Source: Ricinus communis (lineage: Eukaryota; Streptophyta; Magnoliopsida; Malpighiales; Euphorbiaceae). Taken from it: a stretch of DNA of 64,000 nucleotides. Shown one piece after another: positions 24,247 through 35,410 of this stretch. A model generated the notes under the pieces. The model saw nothing but the letters and a program-made list of their open reading frames with translations. It did no database searches and was not told the origin of the DNA. Each line of letters starts with the position of its first letter. Within the stretch, counting starts at the first letter, position 1. The translations under genes and the position numbers were made by a program. The DNA is taken from contig NC_063265.1 of NCBI RefSeq assembly GCF_019578655.1, forward strand, positions 310,001-374,000, read 5' to 3'.

Positions 24247-25700
24247 ATGACTAGGAGCTCAAACTCGAATCTTATAGAGCCTCTATCGATCCAGGCGATC
24301 CTCGACTCTTAAGGAAGAGGTTGCAATTAGAAGAGGAGGAGATTGGGGTTGAGGTACCTGTGGATAGACTAGACACGATGGAAAACCATGACCCCCAGAT
24401 GAGGATCGAGGACGATGTACGAGTTTGCTCGACCATCTTTGGATGGGACGAAAACTAGTATAGTCGACCCGCCGAGCGGCCAACAATTTTGAGATAAAGG
24501 CCAATGTTATCCGGATGATCCAACAAAGCGTGCAGTTTGGAGGATTGCCCGGTGAGGATCCCAATGCACATATCTCCAACTTTTGGAGATTTGTGACACA
24601 TTCAAAATAAATTGAACAACCGATGATGCCATTCGGTACCGAGATTGTTTCCATTTTCCTTGAGGGACAGAGCAAAGAGATGGTTGCAATCTCTTCCACA
24701 ATGATCACTACACCGGAAGGCGTTAGCCAAAAAATTTTTATATAAGTATTTTCCTCCCGCTAAAACCGCTAAACTTAGAAATGACATATCTTCTTTTGTG
24801 CGGTTTGATGATGAAAGCATGTCGATGCATGGGAGAGATTTAAAGATCTTTTGAGATGCCGCCCACATCACGGATTGCCGGTGTGGATGCAGTTCGGACC
24901 TTCTACAATGGGTTGAACCTCGCAACGAGGGAAGATGGTGGATGCTGCAGCAGGTGGGGCGCTAAACAGTAAGACACCCGAGCAAGCTCAGAACTTGATA
25001 GAGGAAATGGCCATGAACAACTATCAGTGGCAATCCTCTAGGAGCCGACCAGGAAGACAAGGAGTGGTCAACCAAGTGGACTCTACAGCCTTGGCGAGCT
25101 CAAGTGGAGCTTCTAGCCAAGAAGATCGACCAACCCAGATAAGTGGTTCACGCAATGAACGTTGGTCATGAAGTTTTTTGTGGCCCGCATTACGGAATAC
25201 GGAGATATGTTTGCTTCATCTTCTATTAGTTTTCCATCTAATTCTACTATATCTTCTGATGTTGAACAAGTTGATTATATGGGGAATGCCCCAAGACAGC
25301 AGAATAACCCCTACAGCAATACATACAACCCTGGATGGCGCAATCACCCCAATTTCAGTTAGAGGAACAATAATGCCCAGGGTCCGCTAGGTTTCCAAAG
25401 ACTTCATCAACAGCCACAGCAATAACCAGCTGGGCCTGCATAAGCTCCTCCTCCCCAAGAAAAGAAGTCAAATTTAGAGGAGCTCATGATGAAGTTTGTG
25501 ACATCTACAGAAACAAGATTCCAGCAGACTGATAGTGCACTTAGGAATCAGCAGGCCTCGATTCAGAACTTGGAGACTCAAATTGGCCAAATTTCTAAGA
25601 TGCTTTCAAAGAGACCTTCAGGATCGCTCCCTAGCACTACAGAGTCAAACCCGAGGGAGCATTGCAAAGCTATCACCATGCCTGGTGTAAGAATTTGACC
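24247..25700 (+). pseudogene. Athila-like gag (broken)
   Basis: The frame starts with an ATG 165 bases after the LTR. Across several frames it shows the gypsy gag signature: 'NAHISNFL/EICDTFKIN', a 'F.L.DRAKRWL'-like segment and 'WERFKDLLR'-like text. From 24935 an open stretch continues with 'TPEQAQNLIEEMA'. The frame changes and stops near 24320, 24470, 24610, 24730 and 25360 mean no intact Gag can be made. It would encode the capsid and nucleocapsid of the virus-like particle. Confidence 0.75.
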
Positions 25701-25737
25701 GGTTCTTCGCCTTTACCGATAAGGTTAATACAATCGC

Positions 25738-26740
25738 GTGTCGAGCCGGCCTAAGGAAGGACCAGACCTTGAGATGGTAGAGAATGAGAGAAAGAAAGAA
25801 GACAGGCAAAAGAGCCCTGTGCGGGAGCATCAGCCCCCGGTACCATATCCTGCAAGGTTGAGACAGGATATGGTGGACAAGCAATACAGTAAGTTTCTTG
25901 ACTTATTTAAGCAGCTGAAAATTAACTTACCTTTTGTTGAGGCAATTTCACAGATGCCGAAATATGCCAAGTTCTTAAAGGAGATTTTGAGCAACAAGAG
26001 GAAGTTGGAGGATCTTGGTCAGGTGGTGCTTAATGAGGAGTGTTCAGCTATTCTCCAGAACAAACTGCCACTCAAGCGACGAGATCCAGGGAGTTTTACT
26101 ATCCCTTGTATGATTGGTGATTTATCAATTAGTGGTGCATTGGTACGATTTAGGAGCCGGTATTAACTTAATGCCCACTAGTTTATTTGCCAAATTAGGG
26201 TTGCATGAGCCAAAGCCTACTAGGATGAGTGTTCAATTAGCAGATATGACTGTTAAAATTCCTAGAGGTATTGTTGAAGATGTACTTGTAAAGGTAGATA
26301 AATTTATCTTTCCTGTAGATTTTGTGGTAATGGATATGGAGGGTGATAGCACTGTGCCTCTTATCTTGGGTAGGCCTTTCCTAGCTACATCGAGGGCTGT
26401 TATCGATGTAAGCGATGGAAAGCTTAAGCTTAGAGTTAATGATGAGACCATTACCTTTGACCTGGCCACTTCCATGAGACAGTCACTGGACTATGATAAT
26501 ACTGTATGTTCTATTGATGTGATTGATGATGTGGTTGAGTCCCATTTACAAGAAATTTTATGTTCTGACCCTTTGCAAGTAGCATTAGGCCGAGGGATGA
26601 GGAGGAGTTGTCCAACGAGCAAGTGTTGGAGCAACTCATTTTATTGGCTTCCGAGCCGAGCTTGTCAACTGATCCCTATCTTTTCTTGGCGATCCGGGGT
26701 ACGGAAAGTAAAGACTTCATTCGAGGACCCACCGGTTTAG
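25738..26740 (+). pseudogene. Pol N-terminus and aspartic protease (frameshifted)
   Basis: 25738-26166 encodes the spacer before the protease, with 'FLDLFKQLKINLPFVEAI' and 'IPCMIGDL'. A frameshift at about 26145 moves to the frame of 26114-26740, which contains the catalytic protease motif DLGAGINLMP typical of Athila (D-L-G-A in place of D-S/T-G) and the 'ILGRPFLAT' flap-side motif. The shift would separate the two halves of the enzyme. Confidence 0.8.
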
Positions 26741-28494
26741 AACTGAAGGAGTTAATGAGCCACTTGGTTTATGCCTTCCTGGATGAAGAGAAGCGCTTAC
26801 CGAATCATAGCAACCCGATCTAACTCCGAAGAACAAGCCATGTCATTGGAAGTTCTAAGGAAGTACAAGAAGGCCTTTGCTTTCAATATAGCCGATATCC
26901 CGGGCATAAATCCAAGTTTCGCTCTCATAAGATTTCATTGGGGACATTTTAGGGCTGGTCGCTTCACCTCAAAGACGACTCAATCCGAACATGAAAGAAG
27001 TGGTAAAGAAGGAGGTAATTAAACTTCTTGATGCATGTTTGATATATCCCATTTCTGACAGTTCGTGGGTTAGTCCTGTGCAGGTTGTACCCAAGAAAGG
27101 AGGCATCACAGTGGTAAGGAATGAGAAGGATGAGCCGATCCCGACTCGGACGAGAATAAAGCCCGAGTTTGCATTGATTACCGTAGGCTTAATGATGCAA
27201 CTCGGAAGGACCACTTTCCTCTTCCTTTCATTGATCAGATGATTGAACGTTTAGCAAGTCACATGTTTTATTGTTTTCTTGATGGCTTTTCAGGTTACTT
27301 TCAGATTCCTATTGCACCTGAGGACCAAGAGAAGACTACCTTCACCTGCCCTTATGGGACGTTTGCTTATAGACGGATGCCATTCGGACTGTGCAATGCA
27401 CCAGCTACATTTCAGCAGTGCATGATGGCTATTTTTGAGGACATGATTGAGGAGTCTATGGAGGTATTTATGGATGACTTCTCTATTTTTGGTAATTCTT
27501 TCTCTCTTTGTTTGGCAAACCTTGAGCGCATGTTAGCTAGATGTATTGAGACTAACTTGGTACTAAACTGGGAAAAATGTCATTTCATGGTGAGAGAGGG
27601 GATTGTTTTAGGGCATAAGATCTCTCAGGCTGGGATGGAGGTGGATAGAGCTAAGGTAGAAGTAATATCTAAGCTACCTCCTCCTAGTTCGGTTAAGGCT
27701 GTTAGGAGTTTTTTAGGCCATGCAGGGTTTTATAGGAGATTTATTAGAGATTTTTCTAATATTGCTAGGCCTCTCACTCAATTGTTAGTTAAGGATGTAC
27801 CTTTTATTTTTGATAATGCATGCGTGGCAGCTTTTGAGTTACTTAAGAAACTTAACTGTACCCCAATCATGGTTTCTCCTGATTGGGGGCTGCCTTTGAA
27901 CTGATGTGCGATGCTAGTGATTATGCAGTTGGAGCTGTGCTTGGACAGAGGATTGAAAAGAAGTTTCAACCCATTTACTACGCTAGCAAGACCTTGACAG
28001 GAGCCCAAGAACACTACACCACCACAGAGAAGGAGTTATTGGCGGTTGTTTACGCCTTCGACAAGTTTAGATCATACCTCGTTCTCTCCAAAACCATTGT
28101 CTTCACGGACCACTCGGCATTGAGGTACTTATTCCTGAAAAATGATGCAAAACCGAGATTGATTCGGTGGATTCTTTTGTTACAGGAATTTGACGTCGAG
28201 ATCAAGGATAAGAAGGGCGCGAGAATCCGGGCGGTGGACCATTTATCGAGATTGGAAAATCCTCACTTAGATGCACTTGATGAGACGACCATAGATGATC
28301 GATTTCCAGAAGAACATTTGTATGTCACTCAAGTATACACTGATACTCCCTGGTTTTCTGATTATGCTAACTATTTGGTTGCTAGGGTTCTACCAAAGGG
28401 TATGACGACGTGTCAAACGAAGAAATTCTTATTTGATTTGAAATACTATATTTGGGAAGATCCCTTTTGTTTAAAGTATGTGCGGATCGGGTGA
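26740..28494 (+). pseudogene. Reverse transcriptase and RNase H (frameshifted)
   Basis: The RT starts near 26990 ('EVVKKEVIKLLDACLIYPISDSSWVSPVQ') with breaks around 26820, 27120-27240 and 27890. 27239-27904 carries the palm motifs: 'LDGFSGYFQI', 'FAYRRMPFGLCNAPATFQ' and the active site FMDD. 27883-28494 carries RNase H, with the catalytic D in '[15 protein letters not shown]', E in 'TTTEKELLA' and D in 'VFTDHSAL'. The catalytic residues remain although the reading frame is broken, which fits recent inactivation. Confidence 0.9.
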
Positions 28495-29601
28495 TTCGTT
28501 GTGTATATGGCGAGGAGACTCTCCAAATATTGAAGCAATGCCATGAGGGACCCAACGGAGGTCATCAAGCAGCAAACCATACTGCGAGGGAAGGTGCTAG
28601 AGGCGGGATTCTATTGGCCTACGCTCTTCCAAGATGCACGAAAATTTGTTAAGGTTTGTGACCCTTGCCGGTAGCGGTGTAATATCTTTTCTCGTGATGA
28701 GATGCCTCAAACCAAAGGTGTGCAAGTCGTTGAGATTTTTGATGTCCGGGGCATCGACTTCATGGGACCCTTTCCCTCTTCGTATGGTAATAAGTACATT
28801 CAGTTCTTTGTGAATATTTCTCGAGTGGCACGAAGCTCAGGCTGTAGCCACTGATGATGCTAGGGTTGTCTGCAGGTTCCTTAAGCGATTGTTTGCTAGG
28901 TTTGGCATACCTAGGGTGCTTATTAGTGATAGAGGAACACATTTCTGCAACACCCAATTAGAGAAAGTACTTAAGCGATGCGGAGTTACTCATCGCTTCT
29001 CTACTCCCTATCACCCCGGACTAGTGGGCGGTGTTGAGGTAACTAATAGGGGTATTAAACGTATTTTAGAGAGAACCGTTAGTACCAGTAGGAAGGACTG
29101 GACTCTTAAGTTAGATGATGCATTATGGGCATTTAGGACTGCTTTTAGGACATCTATAGGTTTTACGCCCTATCGCCTTGTTTATGGAAAGTCATGTCAT
29201 TTGCCTGTTGAGTTAGAGCATAGGGCACTTTGGGCCCTTAGAACTTGTAACTTTGATATTAATTCTGCAGGTAAGGAGCGACAATGGCAGCTGAGTGAGC
29301 TAGATGAGTGGCGCCAGCAGGCATACAAAAACTCCTCAACTTACAAAGCAAGGACTAAGAAATGGCATGATCAAAGGATTCGTGAGCCTAAGGAATTTCA
29401 GGTTGGGGATCGAGTGTTGCTTTACAACTCTCGCCTTCGTCTGTTTCCCGGAAAGCTATAGACTCGTTGGTCTGGACCATTTCAGATCGGACAAGTCTTT
29501 CCATATGGAGTGGTAGAGTTGCATCATCCAGAGAAGGGGAACTTCAAAGTGAACGGCCATCGGCTAAAGCGATATCATTGTAACTCGTTGGATAGTGAGT
29601 A
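28494..29601 (+). pseudogene. Integrase (frameshifted)
   Basis: The HHCC zinc region begins near 28500 ('CHEGPNGGHQA...'), broken around 28650-28680. The DDE core has its first D in 'GIDFMGPFP' (about 28750), its second in 'ISDRGTHF' (28925-28950) and the final residue expected in the 29030 region, where the usual E is obscured ('GGVEVTNRG'). 28889-29461 is open and ends with the '[14 protein letters not shown]' module; a TAG at 29459 precedes the homologous C-terminal 'TRWSGPF'. No chromodomain is visible, as expected for Athila. Confidence 0.85.
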
Positions 29602-29604
29602 ACG

Positions 29605-30050
29605 AGTTGACCTGGCTTTGTATGCACAGAAAGGGTGATCCGAATGAGTCACACTTAAGACTCTGCAAATAAGCACTTCTGTACATTCGACTTGGATTAT
29701 ACTTTCATGTTTTTAATTAGTTGTGATTGTTTCATTATTTTCATTTGACTTTATTATAGTTGCTTAAAAATAATTAGGTTAATTTTAATTTTTCGGACTT
29801 ATAGAATCGAAGAGGACAAACTCTTCCGTTTGACTATATCTACTTGTTTAATGATCTAATTACATGCATATGTGTTAATTATAGGTATGGGGGCAAGGCG
29901 ACTCGAGTCGGCAAAAGGCAAACCCAGAAACACTCCGTTACTACATACTTTCGGGGCCATCACGGTCAGATCACCAGTGTGTCAGTCTAGCCGATTAGCA
30001 CTACAGAGTCAAGACCGTGTTGAAGGATAAAGAGTAATTGTTATGGCTTC
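29605..30050 (+). other. Non-coding spacer after pol
   Basis: The first part is AT-rich (29690-29890). A GC-richer stretch that opens the internal regulatory block follows. No ORF is supported. Confidence 0.5.
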
Positions 30051-30250
30051 CGAAGGCAGCACGGGACACAACCCCTAGCCGTGCTGGGAAGCACGGCCGT
30101 GCCAATGCCCGTGCCAAGGAGCATCCAAAGAAGGCTAAAGGATCTGCACGGGCTGAGTCCTAGCCGTGCTGATCAGCACGGCCTTACCCTCACCCGTGCT
30201 GAAACCGTGCCTATAAGAAGTGGAGGCCTCCGAAAATTTTGGTTCCCTTT
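30050..30250 (+). promoter_or_regulatory. Internal promoter-like block upstream of the third ORF
   Basis: This is a dense cluster of AGCACGGCC/GGCCGTGC words (for example around 30066-30120 and 30165-30210), followed by a TATA-like CTATAAGA at 30211-30218 and then a pyrimidine-rich stretch. The same arrangement of GGCCGTGC words, then TATA, then a T-rich leader, forms the U3/R boundary of the LTR family (for example 41280-41541). A donor at 30324 and acceptor at 30741 follow in order. Confidence 0.5.
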
Positions 30251-30323
30251 TTGTTTTTCTTAGCTCAAAGGTGTTGTTCTTATACCCCTCTCTCACCCTT
30301 CTCACTTTCCTAAGCGAACTCAG

Positions 30324-30741
30324 GTAAGTCCCTTCATTTGTTGCATTATATTTTTTTTTATTATTATGATTCACTTCTATTTTAGACATATACTTTTGTT
30401 AGGACATGCTAGAATATTTTGGTGGCTCTATATTGTAACTATATGACCTTGGTTAGGTTAATCTACATTAGTTGTTGTGTTTGTGGTGTAGTTGGTTATG
30501 AAATTGATAAGTGTGGGGTTTTAGTGGAAATAAAATGTGCCTACAAAGATGCAAAGCATGAATAATGTTTAGATTTAAATTGCAATTCTTCGGTTCATGA
30601 TAAATTAGATTGATATATATCGGTTTATTAGTTTATACAAGTTTTGGTTAGTCAAGTATAATCATTATGCTTTGTTGATTCGGTAGATTATTTCTTTCAT
30701 TAACTTGAATTTTTACAAAAACTAATAATTCGTTGCTTTAG
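30324..30741 (+). other. Predicted intron, 418 nt
   Basis: The donor CAG|GTAAGT is a perfect plant consensus. The acceptor TTGCTTTAG at 30741 lies five bases before the ATG (30747) of the downstream ORF. The interior is AT- and U-rich with no ORF. Splicing would join a leader of about 80 nt to the third ORF. Confidence 0.55.
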
Positions 30742-30746
30742 GTGAT

Positions 30747-32275
30747 ATGACGGACCGCGATAAATCTCGTAGAAAGCAACGAAGCCGCTACCAAAGAAGC
30801 GATCGCGTGGTGAAGGAACGTCTTCCTCCACAAAGACTGTGAACCGGAACTAAAGACCAACACTTCCACCTCCACCACCACAAAGAAATAGTTCGACCTC
30901 GGAGAGCACCTATCGTGAATCCATCCACACTGGCCGTCATCCATTGTGGACATTCCCTAATGCAGGATAATGAAAGTAGATTCCAAGTCATGAGATGGAA
31001 GCAAGTGATGGCGGGCTGCATGACTTCACATCCCTAGAGAGAGTGGGATTGGCTCGGAGATGTGCACACACCGATCGAGACTCGCCATATGCGAGATTCT
31101 TTGACATCATTGAGCCAACCTACCGTGAGCTTACGATCGAGTTCCTCAGCACCTTCTTCCTGCAAAGAACAGATCCTGGCATCGACTGATGCAATTTATT
31201 TTAGGCTTGGGGGAAGGGAGTTCTCGATGTCGGTCCCACAATTTGGAATGCATTTGGGATTATGGACTGAACAAGAAATCTCGGGGGAGGAGTATCAGGG
31301 TTGTCTCTACATCCACCCAATTTCATATGACGCCATGTGGGATTCATTGGTAATGAGGCCAGAAACATACTACCCAAGCAGGTCTAAGGCATCTAGCCTA
31401 CCGGACCATCTCCGCTACATTCATACCCTACTAGCTTACACCATTACAGGCCGAGGGGACAGTTTTGGGGCAGTCACACAGACTGATGTCTTTATTCTCT
31501 GGGCTATGCAACATCGGAAGAAGCTAGACTTGGGATATTTATTGGCTCGCCAAGTCCGTTCATTTATAGTAGACGCCCAAAAGAAGATGCATTGTTGTTT
31601 GATGTGACTAGGTTAGCTAAGAGACTAGATGTATTGGACGACTGTCTGTCGGAGCTTTCAAATATTGGTGACATGACACCACTAGGGATGAGACAAATGA
31701 TCAACATGCAGATGATCACGGCCACTAGACATCCACATGGTATTGAATATAGGCTCGTGAGCACAATAGTCAGGGAAGCTAGAGAGGCAGCGGCTAGAGG
31801 AGCCCAACATCCGTCGGTTGGGATTCCGGATGTTAGGATTCCTAACCCAGCTAGAGTGTTTATGCCTTCATCTGGAGCCTCATCCTCTCATTCGGTAGAG
31901 CCATCGAGCGTCCAGATCAGTGCTTTGGCCGACCGTCTAGATCGAGTCTGCGATCTACAGCAGCAGCAGTACACTGAGTTTGTGCGGTTTCAAGAAGAAA
32001 TGAAGGCACAGTTGGGCAGTTTGAACAGTACACTTCAACAGTTCCTGAGTGGTTTAGAAAGACAGGCCACCCAGACAGACTTCATAGTAGTGCAGATTCA
32101 AAAGATGCAAGAGGCTGGAGCACAAAATCAACGGCTCATTGATGATATGGAGTTCGATTTGGCGACATGCTTCACAGACCCTGATCCACCACCGCAACCA
32201 CCGTCAGCAAACTTCCCTGCCCCCCAACTTCCAGTAGATCCAACCAGTGAGGATACACCGTCAGCAGACTCTTAG
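30747..32275 (+). pseudogene. Athila third ORF, plant transposon-protein domain (frameshifted)
   Basis: Starting at the ATG after the predicted acceptor, a basic N-terminus (MTDRDKSRRKQRSR) runs into stops and frame changes near 30840 and 31190. The frame then lies open at 31062-31607 and 31592-32275, with a one- or two-base slip near 31600. The middle has signatures 'FRLGGREFSMSVPQFGMHLGL', 'LRYIHTLLAYTITGRG' and 'TDVFILWAM..KKLDLGYLLA', which I associate with the 'putative plant transposon protein' / Athila ORF family. The C-terminal 120 residues are Q- and E-rich with coiled-coil character, then a proline-rich acidic tail. No signal peptide or membrane segment is visible, so I do not call it env. 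Function unknown. Confidence 0.7.
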
Positions 32276-33934
32276 CGGAAAGAAAAATTTGTGATATTTT
32301 CCTCCATCCTTTTTCTTTATTTTATTTTATTTTTATTTTTATTTTTTTTCTTTCAATTTGTTATCTCCTTTTACTTTCTTGCTTGTAGCTTGTTTACTTT
32401 TATGTTATTTCCTTGCACTTGTTTATTTATGTTAAGTAGAACACTATGCCTTTTTAATTAAAAAAAATAAATAAATAATCAGCATGATCTTCCATAACCA
32501 TAATGTGTGAATCATATGCTTCCTCGGGCCTAATCTCTAACACTGTGATGTTGTTATACTAAAATGTGGGGTAGGGACCTACCGATGTTGTGCCTATCTT
32601 GAGTTTTGTTTTAATTAAGTAGTTGATGACTTTTTTTTTCTCCTTTGAATGGATTCCCTTATAGCTTTTATCGAACCTTGTTCGGAAGAAGGCAATGAAT
32701 AAATCTCTCAATTACAATCCAGCCAGGTAAAACTGGTATTTTTCCTTAATTCTTCCATATTACTTTATCGTAGATATAGAACACTGTTAATATTGCTGCT
32801 TATTATTGTGATTGACTGTTTAAACTTTGGGTTGAGAATTCATGCAATTTTAAATCACTCAAATGGTGAGATTTTGAGCCAATTAGTGCATCACTATTAT
32901 GCTCCCTTTTCTTTCATTAGTGAGCATTTTACTGGAATCTCTGCTTCTAGAACTTGCTTTACGATATCACTGTTGAAATTACATGAATTGTCAATGATCG
33001 TGAGATGATTTGGGCACTTAGGATTTACACAATTTGGCCAAAAAGCCTAACCCTATTTTTCCCTTAGTGAACCAATTTTGAGCCTTAGCCATTCCTTTCG
33101 TGACAATAATAACAGTGACACTCATCTTATCACTTCTATTCATTTGACCATTCTTTCTACCATTGTTGCTGGAAATTATATAAGTTATGCTGCATTTTAC
33201 TTTGGATCAATCTGCATTCATATATTTCACTAAGTTGCTAGATTTTTCATAGATGCAATTATTGTATGTGTCAATAACCAACAACTCCTACATAAGCTGT
33301 TGTAATATATATACATAGTATATATATTTATATATAAAAAAAAACAAAAAAAAAGTGGAAAGTATTAATTTAGTTCATTTTGAGCATTATCTTATTTTTA
33401 GAGCAACTTAGTGTTCATTTTGGTACGACTTGATCCTTCATTACTTTCTTGCATTACTTGCTTAACTTCCAAAGAACTTGTAGCCTACTTTCCATATTTA
33501 TACGTACCTTACCTTAACCCCATTACAACCTGGCTCAAGACCCTTTGATCATGATTATTGATTATTTCGTCGTAGTGGAGATTGAATCCATAAGCAAGCC
33601 TATGGTAAGCACTTTTTCTGTATTTTTGCGTTGAGAGCTTGGCGATCTTTTTTCACCTATATACACTTGTGTGTTTTGAGTGATATCTTGTGAGGCATGA
33701 TTCTCAATTTCTTAATTTAGATGGTTTATCATTTTAACTTTAGCAACTTTATTAAGTTTGCTCTTTCTCTTAAGGATTTAGTGATTTGGGGATTTTGGGA
33801 AAAATCATTACGGAGTTTCAAAATTTATTTTGAGCTAACCTCCTGCAATGCAGTTGATTGAGTTATTTGATATCTTTTGAGGAGTGAGTTGTAAATTGCT
33901 TGAGGACAAGCAAAAGTTTAAGCATGGGGTAATT
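32276..33934 (+). other. 3' non-coding region of the Athila-like element
   Basis: About 1.66 kb of AT-rich sequence with short TA-rich runs (33306-33340) and an A-run. It ends in the polypurine-like 'agcatggggtaatt' directly before the 3' LTR at 33935, the presumed plus-strand primer. No ORF is supported. Confidence 0.65.
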
Positions 33935-35405
33935 TGATAAGCATCATACTACACATGTTTTCATGCCCGATTGTTCACATTTTTATGCATGATTATCCCG
34001 TTTTATGCTAGAATCACCGCTCTTTTGTTTCCCTTTCGTTTGAGGTCATTTCGAAGGACACCATCGAATCGAGGGAAATACGTGTGATTACGGAGCAAAA
34101 TCCATCAAATTGGGCGAGAACAAGCACCCCGAGGGTTGAGCACGGCCCGGACTCGGCCGTCTTCGAATTATCAAGAGGCTATCCCCAATTGTGCCATTTC
34201 GGCCGACTTCCATAGCCACCACGGCCTCTGCTACGGCTTGTGTGGATCAGCACTGGGCACGGTCGGAAGGAGTCGGCACCGGCTTGGCACGGCTGTGGTG
34301 GCTCGACAACAGACTCCACAGATTCATCACGACTGGACTCGGCCGTCTTTGAATCATCACACTGACCAATCAACTATATAGGCGATTTTGAATTCTAATT
34401 GAAGGGGACGATTTTTGGACTCAATTCCAAGACACACACTTAATCAAATATTTCCTATACCTCAATTGTAGACTGGAGAGATCAATTTTCATCAATTGAA
34501 GGGGGATTCCACTTATTCCAACATCGAATTGAAGATCAAGACAAACTTTGGGAGCATTCAAGAGGCAACTAGGGTTTGAGATTTTGAATTTGCAAATTTA
34601 GGGTTTCTCATTCAAACTTGAAAGAGAAGGGTGTACATACCTTTAATTTGTTTTTCCTTATTTTGTTCTTTAATTGCTTTGACTATGAACATGAGCGGCC
34701 TAGATCTTTTGAATCCATTAGGGTTCACCTTTGTTGATGGATTATGCTTAATTGTTAGTTTTTTATAATTGTCATTCTTGCAATCTTCTTGCTATTCAAG
34801 TAATAAAAGTTTGATGTAGTTAATTTGAGACGTTGGATTAATTGTTTATTAGGTTGTTTCTTGACATTTGAGAAATGCTTGTTACAACTGGATTTTGAAT
34901 AGTAAGGACCGGTAGTTAACACTTAGAGATGAGGTTGATTTACTCACGGATTAAGAACTAACAACTCTTAATAGTCTTAAATCATACTTAATGCTAATTT
35001 GTAGTAATCCGATAGGAAGAGATTCCATTAGGTTAGTGCAGTTTAGGAATCCTAGTGTGAGAGAGAGGCAGGATTCAATTCAGGATTTAGGCACGGGTAA
35101 GCAAGATCGGCAATCCATAAAATTCATCTTTAGAATTCCATCACTTAGGCTCCCTTTTGGATTTATTTCTCTCTTTACAATTGTCTTTTAATTGTCCATT
35201 GTTGTCTTTCATTTACTTAATTGCACTCATAACCATTAGCTGGTATGTTAGAACTTTCACACCCTATTTCAGACTAGATAACATAGCAAGCAGTAGTAAC
35301 TCTAGGTTAACCCGATCTCCAGGGATACGACCTTGATACTCACTAGTGCTAGGCTGCATCGGTAGGTTCACTGCCTTAGGTGTAGGTTGCATAAAGAGCC
35401 CATCA
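33935..35405 (+). mobile_element. 3' LTR of the Athila-like element
   Basis: The LTR is 1471 bp, from TGATAAGCATC to CCCATCA. It matches the 5' LTR almost base for base from about 34375 onward and at its first 100 bases, but differs strongly in the CACGGCC-rich U3 part (34135-34370). The TATA box is near 34373. Confidence 0.92.
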
Positions 35406-35410
35406 ATCAT
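35406..35410 (+). repeat. Target-site duplication ATCAT (right)
   Basis: Identical to 22625-22629. Confidence 0.9.

Larger units (their letters stand above)
22630..35405 (+). mobile_element. Complete Athila-like Ty3/gypsy retrotransposon, 12.8 kb
   Basis: Two LTRs (22630-24082, 33935-35405) begin TGAT and end ATCA and are flanked by perfect ATCAT duplications. The order inside is PBS, gag, protease, reverse transcriptase, RNase H, integrase, then a third ORF region with its own promoter-like block and the long 3' non-coding tract typical of Athila. Every frame is broken by stops or small frameshifts, so this copy is not autonomous. Outside part of U3, the LTRs look nearly identical by eye, indicating a recent insertion. 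It interrupts the gag of an older Ty1/copia element. Some of the single-base frameshifts could be sequence errors. Confidence 0.95.

Noticed and set aside
24283..24708. 141-codon minus-strand ORF
   Set aside because: It is antisense to recognisable gypsy gag and is a shadow of that coding region.
30747..32275. Third ORF of the Athila-like element as an envelope gene
   Set aside because: It occupies the env position, but no signal peptide or transmembrane segment is visible; the residues fit a plant transposon-protein domain with a coiled-coil tail.
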